The position numbers were made by a program, and so were the translations under genes. Positions 42,684 to 52,575 of a stretch of 64,000 nucleotides of DNA are shown here, in pieces; position 1 is the first letter of the stretch, and each line of letters opens with the position of its first letter. Below the pieces are notes generated by a model that was given only the letters and a program-made list of their open reading frames with translations, did no database searches and had not been told where the DNA came from. The DNA is from Chthoniobacteraceae bacterium (GTDB lineage Bacteria; Verrucomicrobiota; Verrucomicrobiia; Chthoniobacterales; Chthoniobacteraceae), in contig JAQGOL010000008.1 in the NCBI GenBank assembly GCA_028293625.1, forward strand, positions 78,056 through 142,055, written 5' to 3'.

Positions 42684-44315
42684 GTGTATCAACCACCTCT
42701 GCTTTCGCTCGTCTCGGCGCTGACGAACCCTGATCACCGCCAGGAAGCGGCGCGGATTGTTGCCCGGCACGCTGGTGCGGAAAATCTTCTGATTTTTGTT
42801 CGTGACCTGGAGCTCGGTACGCTCCTGCCGGCTCCCGGCTTTATTCAGACCCTGCCAAATGCCCGCCAATGGCATGATTTTGTCGGGGAGTGCCAAATTG
42901 GTCATACAATAAACCGGCAGCTTTCATTTCCAGGTCCGGCCGGCGAGGCGCAAGTAACGGGTATCGCGGGCGAGGACGGTTCGGTTCTTGTGCTCCTTGG
43001 CGGCACGCCGAATGTGGAAATTGTCCTCGATATCGCGCTGCTTTTGCCATTGCTCGCGGCCGCATTTGAAGGGGAACGCCGGGCCATCATCGCAAAAGGG
43101 AGCGCGAGAATTGCCAAACAAGCGGCCGATCAGGCAAAGCTTCTCGCCACTTCACTTGAGACCGCACGCAGCGCTCTTCGAACGGCGCTTTCCGATGCCG
43201 AGGAAGCCAATCGTGCCAAGGACCGTTTCCTGGCTGCGTTAAGTCACGAGTTACGAACACCGCTGACTCCGGTGCTCATTGCGGTGACAGCGATGGAGCG
43301 GGAGTCGGAACTCTCCGAATTGACGCGGCACGACCTGGAAATGATTCGCCGCAACGTGGAGCTGGAGGTCAACCTGATTGATGATCTGCTCGACCTAAGC
43401 CGCGTTATCTCCGGGAAACTGCGGTTGCGCCGCGAAACGCTCGACCTTAACAGACTGGCGGCACAGGCCCTTGAAATCTGCGCGCCTTATCTTCTCGAAA
43501 AAAAGATCCGGCTTGAGACCGATCTCTCGCCGACCGCCCTGACCATCGTGGTTGACGCCACCCGTGTTCAGCAGGTCCTTTGGAATTTGCTCAAGAACGC
43601 GGTGAAATTCACGCCCGAAAACGGATCGCTCTCTGTGAAGACAACCGCCGGCATGGATGGAATCGCTCGTTTTATCGTGCGCGACAGCGGCGTGGGGATT
43701 GAACCGGAAGCGCTTACTCGAATCTTTGGTGTATTCGAGCAGGGCAACGTAAACACGCCCCGGGAATTTGGCGGGCTCGGCCTGGGGCTGGCGATCTCCA
43801 AAGCGATCACCAACGCACATGGGGGCGGTCTGCTGGCGGAAAGTCCCGGTTTGGGGAAAGGCGCGACATTTACCGTGGAACTTCCGTTAACGACACCCGT
43901 GGAGAGCGGCCAACGCCTCCAGCCCTCTCCAATCGCCCCCGCGAATCCCGGCCATCTGGCACGTATTCTGGTGGCCGAAGATCATCGTGACACCGCACAG
44001 CTTCTCATGCGGATCCTTCACCGGGCGGGCCACGGAGTGAAAACTGTCGCAAGCGTCACAGAGGCTCTCGAATCGTTGAAAACCGAACGATTTGATCTTC
44101 TCCTGAGCGACGTTGGATTGCCGGATGCCTCCGGTTACGAGCTGATGCGGTCGGCTTCCAAACTCTACGGGATTGCCGGGATCGCAATGAGCGGCTTTGG
44201 AATGGATGACGACATTCGCCGCAGTCTCGAAGCGGGCTTTGCTGAGCATCTGACCAAACCGCTCGATATACAGCATCTTAAACAAGTAATCCAGCGTGTC
44301 CTTACGGCGGGATAA
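42684..44315 (+). CDS. Soluble hybrid histidine kinase
   Basis: 543 residues from GTG 42684 (the frame is open upstream inside the FIST gene). A roughly 150-residue N-terminal domain (GAF-like, LLSLVSALTNPDHRQEAARI) and a coiled coil precede the H box ALSHELRTPLTP, N box LLKNAVKFTPENG, and GGLGLGLAISKAI. The C-terminal receiver (about 430-543) has ILVAEDHRDTAQLL, LLLSDVGLPDASG and the terminal K in HLTKP. No membrane segment. The receiver closely resembles the lone receiver at 48600-49004, suggesting duplication. It forms an operon with the FIST gene. Confidence 0.92.
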   Translation: MYQPPLLSLVSALTNPDHRQEAARIVARHAGAENLLIFVRDLELGTLLPAPGFIQTLPNARQWHDFVGECQIGHTINRQLSFPGPAGEAQVTGIAGEDGSVLVLLGGTPNVEIVLDIALLLPLLAAAFEGERRAIIAKGSARIAKQAADQAKLLATSLETARSALRTALSDAEEANRAKDRFLAALSHELRTPLTPVLIAVTAMERESELSELTRHDLEMIRRNVELEVNLIDDLLDLSRVISGKLRLRRETLDLNRLAAQALEICAPYLLEKKIRLETDLSPTALTIVVDATRVQQVLWNLLKNAVKFTPENGSLSVKTTAGMDGIARFIVRDSGVGIEPEALTRIFGVFEQGNVNTPREFGGLGLGLAISKAITNAHGGGLLAESPGLGKGATFTVELPLTTPVESGQRLQPSPIAPANPGHLARILVAEDHRDTAQLLMRILHRAGHGVKTVASVTEALESLKTERFDLLLSDVGLPDASGYELMRSASKLYGIAGIAMSGFGMDDDIRRSLEAGFAEHLTKPLDIQHLKQVIQRVLTAG

Positions 44316-44395
44316 TTGGAACAGACTGGTTCTTATAAAGCAGCACACGTGCATTAAACGCTCGCACAGAAAAGTGATTTACTTAGCTTTGCGGG

Positions 44396-47300
44396 ATGTC
44401 CGACCAGGAACGCTCCCCAGCAACGTCCTCGACAACACCAGATACAGGTTTGCCGGAAATCAGCCCGGACTTTGTTAAGCACGATTTTCCAGGTACGATC
44501 GACAACGCCATTCCGACGCGCGGTTATTCAATGATTCCGCTGATTGGGCTTGGGGGATCGGCTGGCAGCATCCGGGCGGTGCAAAGTTTTTTTTCTCTCA
44601 TGCCACCCGATAGCGGAATGGCGTTTGCCGTCATCCTGCATCTCTCGCCCGAGCATGAAAGCACGCTGGCCGATCTCCTGCAGCGCACGACAACGATGCA
44701 GGTGGTGCAGGCAACAAACCTGAAAAAGGTGGAAATCAACTGCGTCTACGTCATTCCTCCGGACAAATACCTCTTGTCGGCGGACGAACATCTGCGGCTT
44801 ACCCAGTTGCGCCACTGGCATGGAAAAAGGGTGGCCGTGGATCTTTTTTTCCGCTCCCTGGCGGATTCCCACGGGCCGCACGCGGTGGCGATTCTCCTTT
44901 CGGGAGCCGATTGCGACGGAGCAATCGGGATCAAACGAATCAAGGAGCGCGGCGGACTGACCATTGCGCAGGATCCCGAGGAAGCCGAACACCCTTCGAT
45001 GCCCCGGGCCGCCATCGAAACGGGCATGGTCGATTGGGTGCTGAAAGTCGCACAAATCCCTCATCGGCTTCTTGAATATCGCGAGAATGAACGCCGCCTT
45101 CGGTTGCCGCCCGAGGAAAATTTTCTCTCGGCTCAACGCCCGAAGATGGATGAGAACGAACAGGCGCTTGGCGAGGTCATGATCCTTCTGCGGAGCCAGA
45201 CCGGCCGCGACTTTAGCTGCTACAAACGCGCGACTATTTTGCGGAGGCTTGCCCGAAGAATGCAGGTCAATGGTACGCTTGAACTGAGCGCGTACCTCAA
45301 TTTTCTGGGAACGCGTCCGGAAGAGGCCAGGGTGCTTGTCCAGGAGCTGCTCATCACCGTCACCAATTTTTTTCGAGACCGCGATTGTTTTAACGCTCTC
45401 CAGGCAATCATTCCCGCGCTCTTTGAAGGCAAGGGGCCCAATGACACCGTCCGTATCTGGGTGGCGGCGTGCGCCACTGGCGAGGAGGCATACTCGCTTG
45501 CAATGCTGCTGTGCGAGCATGCCGGGCAATTAAAGGCCCCCCCGATGCTTCAGGTTTTCGCCACTGATCTCGATGAGGAAGCCATCCGGCTCGCACGCCG
45601 CGCGGTTTACCCCGCCACGATTTCCGCGGACGTTTCCGAGGAACGGCTCTCGCGCTTTTTCATCAAGGAAGAGCATCATTATCGCCTCCGGCAGGAAGTG
45701 CGCGAGATGGTGCTGTTTGCGGTCCACGACGCATTGAAAGATTCGCCGTTCTCACGCCTGGACCTGGTCTCATGCCGTAATCTCCTCATTTATCTTAACC
45801 GGTCCGCGCAGGCCCGCCTTATCGACACCTTCCATTTTGCGCTTCGGCCGGAAGGATGGCTTTTTCTCGGCTCTTCAGAATCGATCGAAAAAGGAAGCCG
45901 CCTTTTTGGAATGTCTGACAAAAAGCACCGGATATTCCAGCAGCGCCCGATCCGGCGCACGAGCATGCCGGTCCCTTCAAGCGTACCCAGGGATATGCGT
46001 CCCTGGACAAAGGAAGGAATTCCACTCGCAGAAGACCATTTCCCGCTTGCTGCGCACGGCACTCCAGCCGGCCTCAATCCGCAGCTCTCATGGAGCGAGT
46101 TGCACTTCAAATTGCTTGAGCAACTCGCCGCCCCTTCGGTCATTGTCAATCACGACTACGAGATCCAGCATTTATCGGAGAAGGCGAGCCGCTTCCTGCA
46201 ATTTACAGGGGGCGAGCCGACAATGAACCTGCTGCGGCTGGTGCATCCGATGCTTCGGATCGAGCTGCGATCCGCCCTTTATCGCGCCAAGGAAACCGGC
46301 ACTGCGATCGAGGTCAATGACGTCGCGGCCAGTTTGGATGGCACAGCCTATCTGATTAATTTGCGGGTCGGCCCGTCGCGGCAGCCGGAACCCGATTTTT
46401 TCCTCGTTATTTTCGATGCGAAAGAAAAAACGGAGGCGGATGCGGTCCGGACTGCCGGCAGCGTGCCCGACCCGGCCTGGAATCATTTGGAACGCGAGCT
46501 GGAGGAAATGAAAGTGCATCTGCGCGACACGGTTGAGCAATACGAAGCGTCGACGGAGGAGCTTAAAGCCAGTAACGAAGAACTTCAGGCGATTAACGAG
46601 GAATTGCGCTCGGCCACCGAGGAACTCGAAACCAGCCGCGAAGAGCTGCAATCAATCAATGAAGAGCTTATTACGGTCAATTCGGAGCTCAAAAACAACG
46701 TTTATCAGCTTGGCCACGCCAATAGCGACATGCAAAATCTCATGGCCGCGACCGCGATCCCGACCCTCTTCCTGGATCGCGAGCTCCGCATCATGCGCTA
46801 CACGCCCTCGGCGGTTAAACTTTTCCATCTCATTGCAAGTGACATCGGCCGCCCGATTACCGATCTCAGACATCACCTCCAATACCCCCAATTATTAAGC
46901 GATACGGCGCATGTCCTCGCTGAACTGACACCGATTGAGCGCCAAGTGGGCGATGAAACAGGCGAGCATTGGTTTTTAGCGCGGCTTTTGCCATACCGAA
47001 CGATTGAGGATGGGATCGGAGGCGTGGTGCTGACGCTTGTGGATATCACCGAGCAAAAACGCGCCAATAGCGCTTTATGTGAGAGTGAGGCACGTTACCG
47101 CGCTCTTACCAATGCTTCTTCCCAAGTAATCTTTCGAATGAGTCCGGACTGGAGCGAGTTGCTCCAGCTTCAGGGCGGCGAATTTCTTGCCAATACGGAA
47201 GACCCAAGCGCCACCTGGCTTGAAGACTATATTCATCCCCACGACCTGCCGCTGGTTGAAAAATTGTCCAGGGAAGCAGTGCTTACAAAAAAGATTTTCG

Positions 47301-48586
47301 AGAGCGAACACCGGGTGATGCGAGTCGATGGGACCTGGGGGTACGCCTTTACAAGGGCTATCCCACTCTTCAATGCCGCTGGGGAGATCGTCGAATGGTT
47401 TGGCGCGGCTACCGATGTCACAAAACGCAAACAGATCGAGGAAGCACTCAGGGAGTCCGAAGACCGGATGCGGCGCGCATTCCAAATTGAAACCGTTGGA
47501 GTGCTCTTTTTCCATGTCGACGGCCGCATCATTGAATCCAACGACGCTTTCCTCTCCATGTGTGGCTGCAACCGGGGCGATTTGATCGAAGGTCGCGTTA
47601 CGCGGGATCAAATGACCCCCAAGGAATGGATGGCACGCTCACGGGCGGCCGCCGAGGAGTTTAAAACCACCGGACGCACGACGCCCTATGAAATTGAGTA
47701 TCTGCGAAAAGACGGCAGACGATGGTGGGCGCTGCTTGCCTCCACCCGGCTCAACGAAAATGAGGGCGTCGAATTTATTGTCGACATCACGACACGCAAA
47801 CTCACCGAGCAGGCATTGGTGGAAAGCCGCGAGGAGCTGCTCGCCGCGTTGAAAGAGACCGAGGAAGCCCGGCAGGAAGCCGAAGCCGCCGGCCGCGCCA
47901 AGGACCATTTCCTTGCCGTGCTTTCGCACGAATTGCGCACGCCGCTCACACCGGTCATGATGATTGGCGAGATGCTGTTGGGCCGGCCCGACCTTGCGCC
48001 GCGCGTGCGCGATGGGCTGGAGACCATTTGCCGCAACGTAAAACTCGAAGCCCATTTCATTGACGACTTGCTCGACGTGACACGGATCAGGAACGGCAAA
48101 CTCGAACTCGAGCTCGTCCCGCTCAATCTCCACGATGTCGTAAACCGCGCTGTGGAGATCACCGAATCGGACATCGCCGTAAAGGAGCAACGGCTGATCC
48201 TCAACCTCAGCGCGCAATTCTGCCAGATCGAGGGCGATTTTTCCCGCCTTCAGCAAGTCTTTTGGAATCTGCTTAAGAACGCCTCAAAATTCACGCCCCC
48301 ACGTGGCGAACTCCGTCTGAATTCGCGAAACGAAGCCGGTTCCATCCTTGTGGAAATCTCGGATACCGGCCGGGGGATCGCCCCCGAAGCGCTTCCTTAT
48401 ATTTTCGAAGCCTTCAGGCAGGGCGACGAATCGATCACGCGCGAATTTGGCGGGTTGGGGCTCGGGCTGGCGATTTCAAAGGCAACCATTGACGGGCACC
48501 GTGGCAATCTTTCCGGATCGAGCGCGGGAATCGGCCAGGGCGCGCTTTTTACGGTTGAATTACCGCTATCTGTTACGCATACATAA
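44396..48586 (+). CDS. CheB-CheR-PAS-histidine kinase fusion
   Basis: 1396 residues. CheB-like methylesterase (about 45-220) with a complete-looking triad: GLGGSAGS (S55), ILHLSPEHES (H82) and SGADCDGAIG (Asp). CheR methyltransferase (about 245-500) has ATILRRLARRMQVN, WVAACATGEEAYSLAML and CRNLLIYL. A PAS-like domain precedes a long coiled coil (about 700-770) with NEELQAINEELRSATEEL. Three PAS domains lie between about 780 and 1135. The kinase has H1178 (VLSHELRTPLTP), NLLKNASKFTPP and GGLGLGLAISKAT. No receiver and no membrane segment. This architecture is common and its methylation target is mostly unknown. A lone receiver follows directly. Confidence 0.92.
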   Translation: MSDQERSPATSSTTPDTGLPEISPDFVKHDFPGTIDNAIPTRGYSMIPLIGLGGSAGSIRAVQSFFSLMPPDSGMAFAVILHLSPEHESTLADLLQRTTTMQVVQATNLKKVEINCVYVIPPDKYLLSADEHLRLTQLRHWHGKRVAVDLFFRSLADSHGPHAVAILLSGADCDGAIGIKRIKERGGLTIAQDPEEAEHPSMPRAAIETGMVDWVLKVAQIPHRLLEYRENERRLRLPPEENFLSAQRPKMDENEQALGEVMILLRSQTGRDFSCYKRATILRRLARRMQVNGTLELSAYLNFLGTRPEEARVLVQELLITVTNFFRDRDCFNALQAIIPALFEGKGPNDTVRIWVAACATGEEAYSLAMLLCEHAGQLKAPPMLQVFATDLDEEAIRLARRAVYPATISADVSEERLSRFFIKEEHHYRLRQEVREMVLFAVHDALKDSPFSRLDLVSCRNLLIYLNRSAQARLIDTFHFALRPEGWLFLGSSESIEKGSRLFGMSDKKHRIFQQRPIRRTSMPVPSSVPRDMRPWTKEGIPLAEDHFPLAAHGTPAGLNPQLSWSELHFKLLEQLAAPSVIVNHDYEIQHLSEKASRFLQFTGGEPTMNLLRLVHPMLRIELRSALYRAKETGTAIEVNDVAASLDGTAYLINLRVGPSRQPEPDFFLVIFDAKEKTEADAVRTAGSVPDPAWNHLERELEEMKVHLRDTVEQYEASTEELKASNEELQAINEELRSATEELETSREELQSINEELITVNSELKNNVYQLGHANSDMQNLMAATAIPTLFLDRELRIMRYTPSAVKLFHLIASDIGRPITDLRHHLQYPQLLSDTAHVLAELTPIERQVGDETGEHWFLARLLPYRTIEDGIGGVVLTLVDITEQKRANSALCESEARYRALTNASSQVIFRMSPDWSELLQLQGGEFLANTEDPSATWLEDYIHPHDLPLVEKLSREAVLTKKIFESEHRVMRVDGTWGYAFTRAIPLFNAAGEIVEWFGAATDVTKRKQIEEALRESEDRMRRAFQIETVGVLFFHVDGRIIESNDAFLSMCGCNRGDLIEGRVTRDQMTPKEWMARSRAAAEEFKTTGRTTPYEIEYLRKDGRRWWALLASTRLNENEGVEFIVDITTRKLTEQALVESREELLAALKETEEARQEAEAAGRAKDHFLAVLSHELRTPLTPVMMIGEMLLGRPDLAPRVRDGLETICRNVKLEAHFIDDLLDVTRIRNGKLELELVPLNLHDVVNRAVEITESDIAVKEQRLILNLSAQFCQIEGDFSRLQQVFWNLLKNASKFTPPRGELRLNSRNEAGSILVEISDTGRGIAPEALPYIFEAFRQGDESITREFGGLGLGLAISKATIDGHRGNLSGSSAGIGQGALFTVELPLSVTHT

Positions 48587-48597
48587 CAATATTGTTA
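48584..48597. promoter_or_regulatory. 14-bp AT-rich palindrome at gene junction
   Basis: TAACAATATTGTTA, a perfect palindrome that includes the stop codon of the kinase gene and ends 2 bp before the start of the receiver gene. It could be an operator or a translational hairpin too weak to terminate; it may also be chance in an AT-rich patch. Confidence 0.3.
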
Positions 48598-48599
48598 AT

Positions 48600-49004
48600 A
48601 TGAGCAATATGACGGAACCAACTCTCTTGCGCATTTTCGTCGTTGAAAACCATTCAGACACATTGAAATGGATTAGACTTTATCTTGAAGAGTCGGGTCA
48701 CATCGTCCAGAGCGCTCAAACCATTGTCGAGGCAGTCGAACGCTTTCCCGATTCCGGCGCGGAAGTGCTCATGAGTGACATTGGCTTGCCGGACGGCACC
48801 GGCTGGGAACTTATGGAACGGTTGCGGCCTTCCACGGAGATCTTCGCCATTGCAATGAGTGGCTTCGGCTTAAACGCCGACAGCAGCCGCAGCCGTGCCG
48901 CAGGATTTCATCATCATCTCCTGAAACCGTTCAAACCCGCGGAGCTTGATCGCATCTTGAATGAGGCCGCTCAAAGGCTTGCAAGCCAGGTAAGTATCCG
49001 CTGA
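48600..49004 (+). CDS. Single-domain response regulator with altered acid pocket
   Basis: 134 residues, receiver only. The usual Asp pair is E16/N17 (FVVENHSDT). The phospho-acceptor D60 (LMSDIGLPDGTG), the Thr/Ser in MSG and K109 (LLKP) are kept. ATG 48600 is preferred; ATG 48609 is possible. It is the probable phosphate acceptor for the kinase just upstream (13 bp gap). With no output domain it may act on the orphan DHp protein next door or as a phosphate sink. Loss of one acidic metal ligand may lower phosphorylation. Confidence 0.85.
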   Translation: MSNMTEPTLLRIFVVENHSDTLKWIRLYLEESGHIVQSAQTIVEAVERFPDSGAEVLMSDIGLPDGTGWELMERLRPSTEIFAIAMSGFGLNADSSRSRAAGFHHHLLKPFKPAELDRILNEAAQRLASQVSIR

Positions 49005-49013
49005 TTGCGGGGT

Positions 49014-49337
49014 TTACTCGGAGCCGGTCATCTTCGCCTTAAGGGAATGAGCTTCGTCGATGACGTGGTTGACCATGGCGCCCAGACAATCGAGTTCGTC
49101 CACCGCGAGCGGCTGCCCTTTTGCGACCCGGCGATTGAGCACATTGATCATTAAACTGATCCCGACAAGACTCTGGCAAATCGTGTCGTGGAGTTCCTGG
49201 GCAATCAGGTGGCGTTCACGGTTGACTGCCTGGAATGTGGCCAAATCAGAAGCAGAAAGTCTCTCATGCATGGAGTAGAGGGCGAAGTGATAAAGACAGA
49301 GCTCAGGGAACGCACCAACTTTAGATAATAGATCCAA
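49014..49337 (-). CDS. Orphan HisKA_3 (NarL-type) dimerisation/phosphoacceptor fragment
   Basis: 107 residues (TTG start; ATG at 49271 is alternative). The middle has the HisKA_3 signature ERHLIAQELHDTICQSLVGI with H50, followed by a second helix (LAVDELDCLGAMVNHVIDEAHSL), but the protein ends where the ATPase domain should start. Nothing in the next 80 bp restores it. Either a decayed NarX-like kinase, or a free-standing DHp that receives phosphate or docks to the receiver whose gene converges on it (9 bp between stops). It should be unable to bind ATP by itself. Confidence 0.6.
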   Translation of the reverse strand: MDLLSKVGAFPELCLYHFALYSMHERLSASDLATFQAVNRERHLIAQELHDTICQSLVGISLMINVLNRRVAKGQPLAVDELDCLGAMVNHVIDEAHSLKAKMTGSE

Positions 49338-49423
49338 GCCGCAGGCGAGTATTTATCTATCGTTTACTTAGAATATCACGCAAAGAGTCATATGCCTGGT
49401 CCGTGCCGGGATGAGCGCTCCTC

Positions 49424-50119
49424 TTATTTGCGGATCAGGCGGCTCACATCAATCACACTCCGCGGGCCGACGAGGAATACCTGGTCGCCACGCGCCGCTT
49501 TAATTGAACAGTTGCCGGTAAATGAGCCAAACGCCGGCAACACCGCCAGGCGCCGGCCAAAATGAAAACAGGGATTGCGAAGGCCCGCCCCGGTTCTTTC
49601 GCTCAGATGAAATGCCGGGTGAAGATGGCCCGCGAGAACAAAACCCCCGGGATTTTCCTCCGGCTCGTGACAGCAATAAAACGGCGCAAATTGCCACGGT
49701 CCTTTCACGCAATCGAAGCGCCATTCCGCAGGCGGCGCTCCGGCGTGCCGGTCGTGATTGCCTTCCACCAGGACGATCGGAAGCGACTGCCGGCACGCGC
49801 GCCAGCTCCCCAGCGCGCTCAGCATGCTCTCGCTCCGCCCGGTCCTGGAGTGAAAAAAATCGCCGAGGATCACCAGGCGTTGGGCTCCCGTCTGGCAAAG
49901 GATCAATTCGAGTCTGGCCAGATCTTCACTCTCCGGCGTCTCCGGGACCGGCAGCCCGGCAAATCGAAATGCCGATGCTTTGCCAAAATGCGGATCGGCG
50001 ATAAAAAGCGTTTTTTCCCGGGGCCACCAAACGGCGCGCTCGGGAAGCAGGAGCAGCGTTTCGCCCGCCCAGGTCATCACGGCGCTCCCCTCGCATTGAA
50101 TAGATTCAGCGGGGTTCAT
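49424..50119 (-). CDS. pdeM: Ligase-associated metallophosphoesterase PdeM
   Basis: 231 residues from ATG 50119, which overlaps the helicase stop by 4 bp. Metal motifs: FIADPHFGK (D, H), ILGDFFHSR (D), VEGNHDRH (N, H), CCHEPEE, AGHLHPAF. This is the PdeM-type phosphoesterase found with an ATP-dependent ligase, an Lhr-like helicase and an MBL exonuclease in many bacteria; it is the last gene of the operon here. Likely role: nuclease or phosphodiesterase in a DNA damage response. Confidence 0.9.
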   Translation of the reverse strand: MNPAESIQCEGSAVMTWAGETLLLLPERAVWWPREKTLFIADPHFGKASAFRFAGLPVPETPESEDLARLELILCQTGAQRLVILGDFFHSRTGRSESMLSALGSWRACRQSLPIVLVEGNHDRHAGAPPAEWRFDCVKGPWQFAPFYCCHEPEENPGGFVLAGHLHPAFHLSERTGAGLRNPCFHFGRRLAVLPAFGSFTGNCSIKAARGDQVFLVGPRSVIDVSRLIRK

Positions 50120-52575
50120 CCTTGGCCGGCGACGGCTTCGAGCTGTGCGAGCATGCGATGGACCCGGTCGCCCCATTTCTCCGTGCTCACCTGGCTTTGC
50201 ACCCACATTGCCCAGAGCGGAAAAGCAAGCGGGGTCAGGCGTTCAGTTTGACGAATGATCAGCCGCATCGTTTGGGTTTGTTCAAGCGCGGTTTTTAGCC
50301 GGATGATTTCGAGTTGCTGCTCGATCACTTCGCGCCGCGCCTGAAGCAGCAAGCGGTTTGCGGGATCGTATTTTGCAAACACATCAAAGAACAGGCCGCT
50401 TGAGGCCTGAACCTGGCGTGTCGATTTATTCGCGCCCGGGTATCCCTGGAAAATCAGGCCCGCGATCCGCGCGATTTCCCGGAACTTGCGACGGGCAAGC
50501 TCGGTCGAGTTGAGGCATTCAAACAAATCTTCAAGCAACCGTTCCGGGGACAATGCCGCGCGCCAGCCGCTCTCATCCAGATCAAGGCGATCGGGTGTCG
50601 TGAGAGAAAAACCGTAATCGTTCATTGTAAGGGCAAAAGTGCGCGGAGCCAGCTGGCCGATCCGAAACGCGACCAAGGCGGCGAGCCCTTCGTGCGCCAG
50701 CCGGCCTGCAAACGGGTAGACAAAATAGTGGTATCCATCGCGGGTGACGGTCCATTCAATCAGCAATTCATCGGGGTTGGGAATGATTGACCATCCAGCC
50801 TGAATCTTTAGCACCGATTCCACCGCACGCATCTCCGGTCCGATAAATTCCCCGCGCCGTGCTTCCGCCAGTTTCCGCCGGACAACCCGGGCAAGCTGCG
50901 AGGAAAGCGGCATCTTTCCTCCAAGCCATTGCGGCACCAGACGCGTGTTCTTTTTGGCCGGACGCACCGTGGCCGTCATTTCCCTTACGCGAACCAGTTC
51001 CAATTGCCGGCCGGCAAATGAAAAAGTGTCCCCGATCCGCAGGCGCGCGATAAATCCTTCCTCGATCGTGCCAAGAAAACCGCCCTTGGCCAGTTTGACC
51101 GACATCGACGATTCGCTGGTGATCGTGCCGATCGACATCCGGTGAAACCGCGCGATAAGCGGCTCTTTGACAATATAAAGACCGTCCTCTTCCTGCACCC
51201 GCCGGAACTGCGGATAAGCCCGCAACGATTCGCCGCCGCGCGTGACAAAATCGAGTACCCAGCGCCAATCGTCGTCCTTCAGCTGGTGGAATGCATAAGA
51301 AGCGCGGATCTCGGCAAGCGTTTCCTTTTCTTCAAATCCACCGCCGAGCGCCAGGGTCACCAAATGCTGCACGAGCACATCGAGCGGACATTCAAGCGGA
51401 TCGCGCGACTCCATTTCCCCCAGGCCAATCGCTTCGCGCACCGCCGAAAATTCAACCAGCTCAAAGGCATGCGCAGGCACGCAAATAATCCGGCTCACCG
51501 CGCCGGGCTGATGTCCGCTGCGCCCGGCGCGTTGCAGCATGCGGGCAATCCCTTTTGGGCCTCCGATTTGAATGACTTGTTCGACCGGCGAAAAATCGAC
51601 TCCCAGATCGAGGCTCGCCGTGCAAACCACGCATTTGATCGTCCCCGCGCGAAGCCGTTTTTCAACGAGCTCCCGCACTTCCCGATCGATCGATCCATGA
51701 TGCAATGCGAGGTTGTCTCCCCAGCCCGGCCGTGCGGCCTGCAACGCCTGGAACCAGAGCTCGGTCTGGGAACGGGTATTTGTAAAAAGAAGCGTCGTAT
51801 CCTTCTTTTCAATTTCCGCAACGACATCGGATAACAGGCTGAATCCGATATGCCCCGACCACGGGAACCGTTCCATGTTCACGGGAAGGAGCGTTTTTAG
51901 CTCAAACTTCTTATTTACGTGCGCCGAGATGAGACGCGACTGGCTGGCCGGGAATGCCGGCCCGACGAGAACCCGCAAGGCTTGCTCAAGATTTCCCAAT
52001 GTCGCCGAGAGTCCCCATACGCGCAGGTCAGGCAGCCAGCGCCGCAGCCGGGCGATGCAGAGTTCGGCCTGCACTCCGCGTTTTGACCCGATGAGTTCGT
52101 GCCATTCATCGACAACCACACATTGCAGCGTGGCGAATTTTTCACGCGTATCGGGATGCGAAAGCAGGAGGGAAAGGCTCTCGGGCGTCGTGATCAGCAC
52201 CGTGGGAAACCGGGTCCGCTGCCTTTGCCTGACGGCCGATGTGGTGTCGCCGGTGCGCAGCTCCACATTCCACGGGATTCCCAGGCCGGTGAGCGGCGCG
52301 CGCAGCGATTCGGCGGTGTCATTGGCCAGCGCCCGGAGTGGAGTCAGCCAAAGGACATGGATCGGCTCGGCCTTTTTCGGCCACTCCGCCCGCTTCGGGT
52401 TTTTTTCCAGCCAATCAAGGAGCGGCCCGCCCCATACCGCGTAGGTTTTGCCCAGCCCTGTCGGTGCATGCACCAAACCGCTTTTCCCGGCCAGATAAGC
52501 ATTCCAGGTCTCTTTCTGAAATGGGAACGGCTTCCATTCCTGTTTCCTGAACCACGCCAGCCAGTCGCGGTTCAT
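50116..52575 (-). CDS. Ligase-associated DEXH-box (Lhr-core-type) DNA helicase
   Basis: 819 residues, the length of the Lhr-core subgroup. Motif I HAPTGLGKT (36-44), DEWH box (156-159), SATLG (motif III), QIGGPKGIARMLQRAGRSGHQPG (motif VI), then the winged-helix and beta-barrel Lhr core. ATP-driven 3'-5' unwinding is expected for this family. Overlaps the ligase gene by 4 bp upstream and pdeM by 4 bp downstream. Confidence 0.92.
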   Translation of the reverse strand: MNRDWLAWFRKQEWKPFPFQKETWNAYLAGKSGLVHAPTGLGKTYAVWGGPLLDWLEKNPKRAEWPKKAEPIHVLWLTPLRALANDTAESLRAPLTGLGIPWNVELRTGDTTSAVRQRQRTRFPTVLITTPESLSLLLSHPDTREKFATLQCVVVDEWHELIGSKRGVQAELCIARLRRWLPDLRVWGLSATLGNLEQALRVLVGPAFPASQSRLISAHVNKKFELKTLLPVNMERFPWSGHIGFSLLSDVVAEIEKKDTTLLFTNTRSQTELWFQALQAARPGWGDNLALHHGSIDREVRELVEKRLRAGTIKCVVCTASLDLGVDFSPVEQVIQIGGPKGIARMLQRAGRSGHQPGAVSRIICVPAHAFELVEFSAVREAIGLGEMESRDPLECPLDVLVQHLVTLALGGGFEEKETLAEIRASYAFHQLKDDDWRWVLDFVTRGGESLRAYPQFRRVQEEDGLYIVKEPLIARFHRMSIGTITSESSMSVKLAKGGFLGTIEEGFIARLRIGDTFSFAGRQLELVRVREMTATVRPAKKNTRLVPQWLGGKMPLSSQLARVVRRKLAEARRGEFIGPEMRAVESVLKIQAGWSIIPNPDELLIEWTVTRDGYHYFVYPFAGRLAHEGLAALVAFRIGQLAPRTFALTMNDYGFSLTTPDRLDLDESGWRAALSPERLLEDLFECLNSTELARRKFREIARIAGLIFQGYPGANKSTRQVQASSGLFFDVFAKYDPANRLLLQARREVIEQQLEIIRLKTALEQTQTMRLIIRQTERLTPLAFPLWAMWVQSQVSTEKWGDRVHRMLAQLEAVAGQG

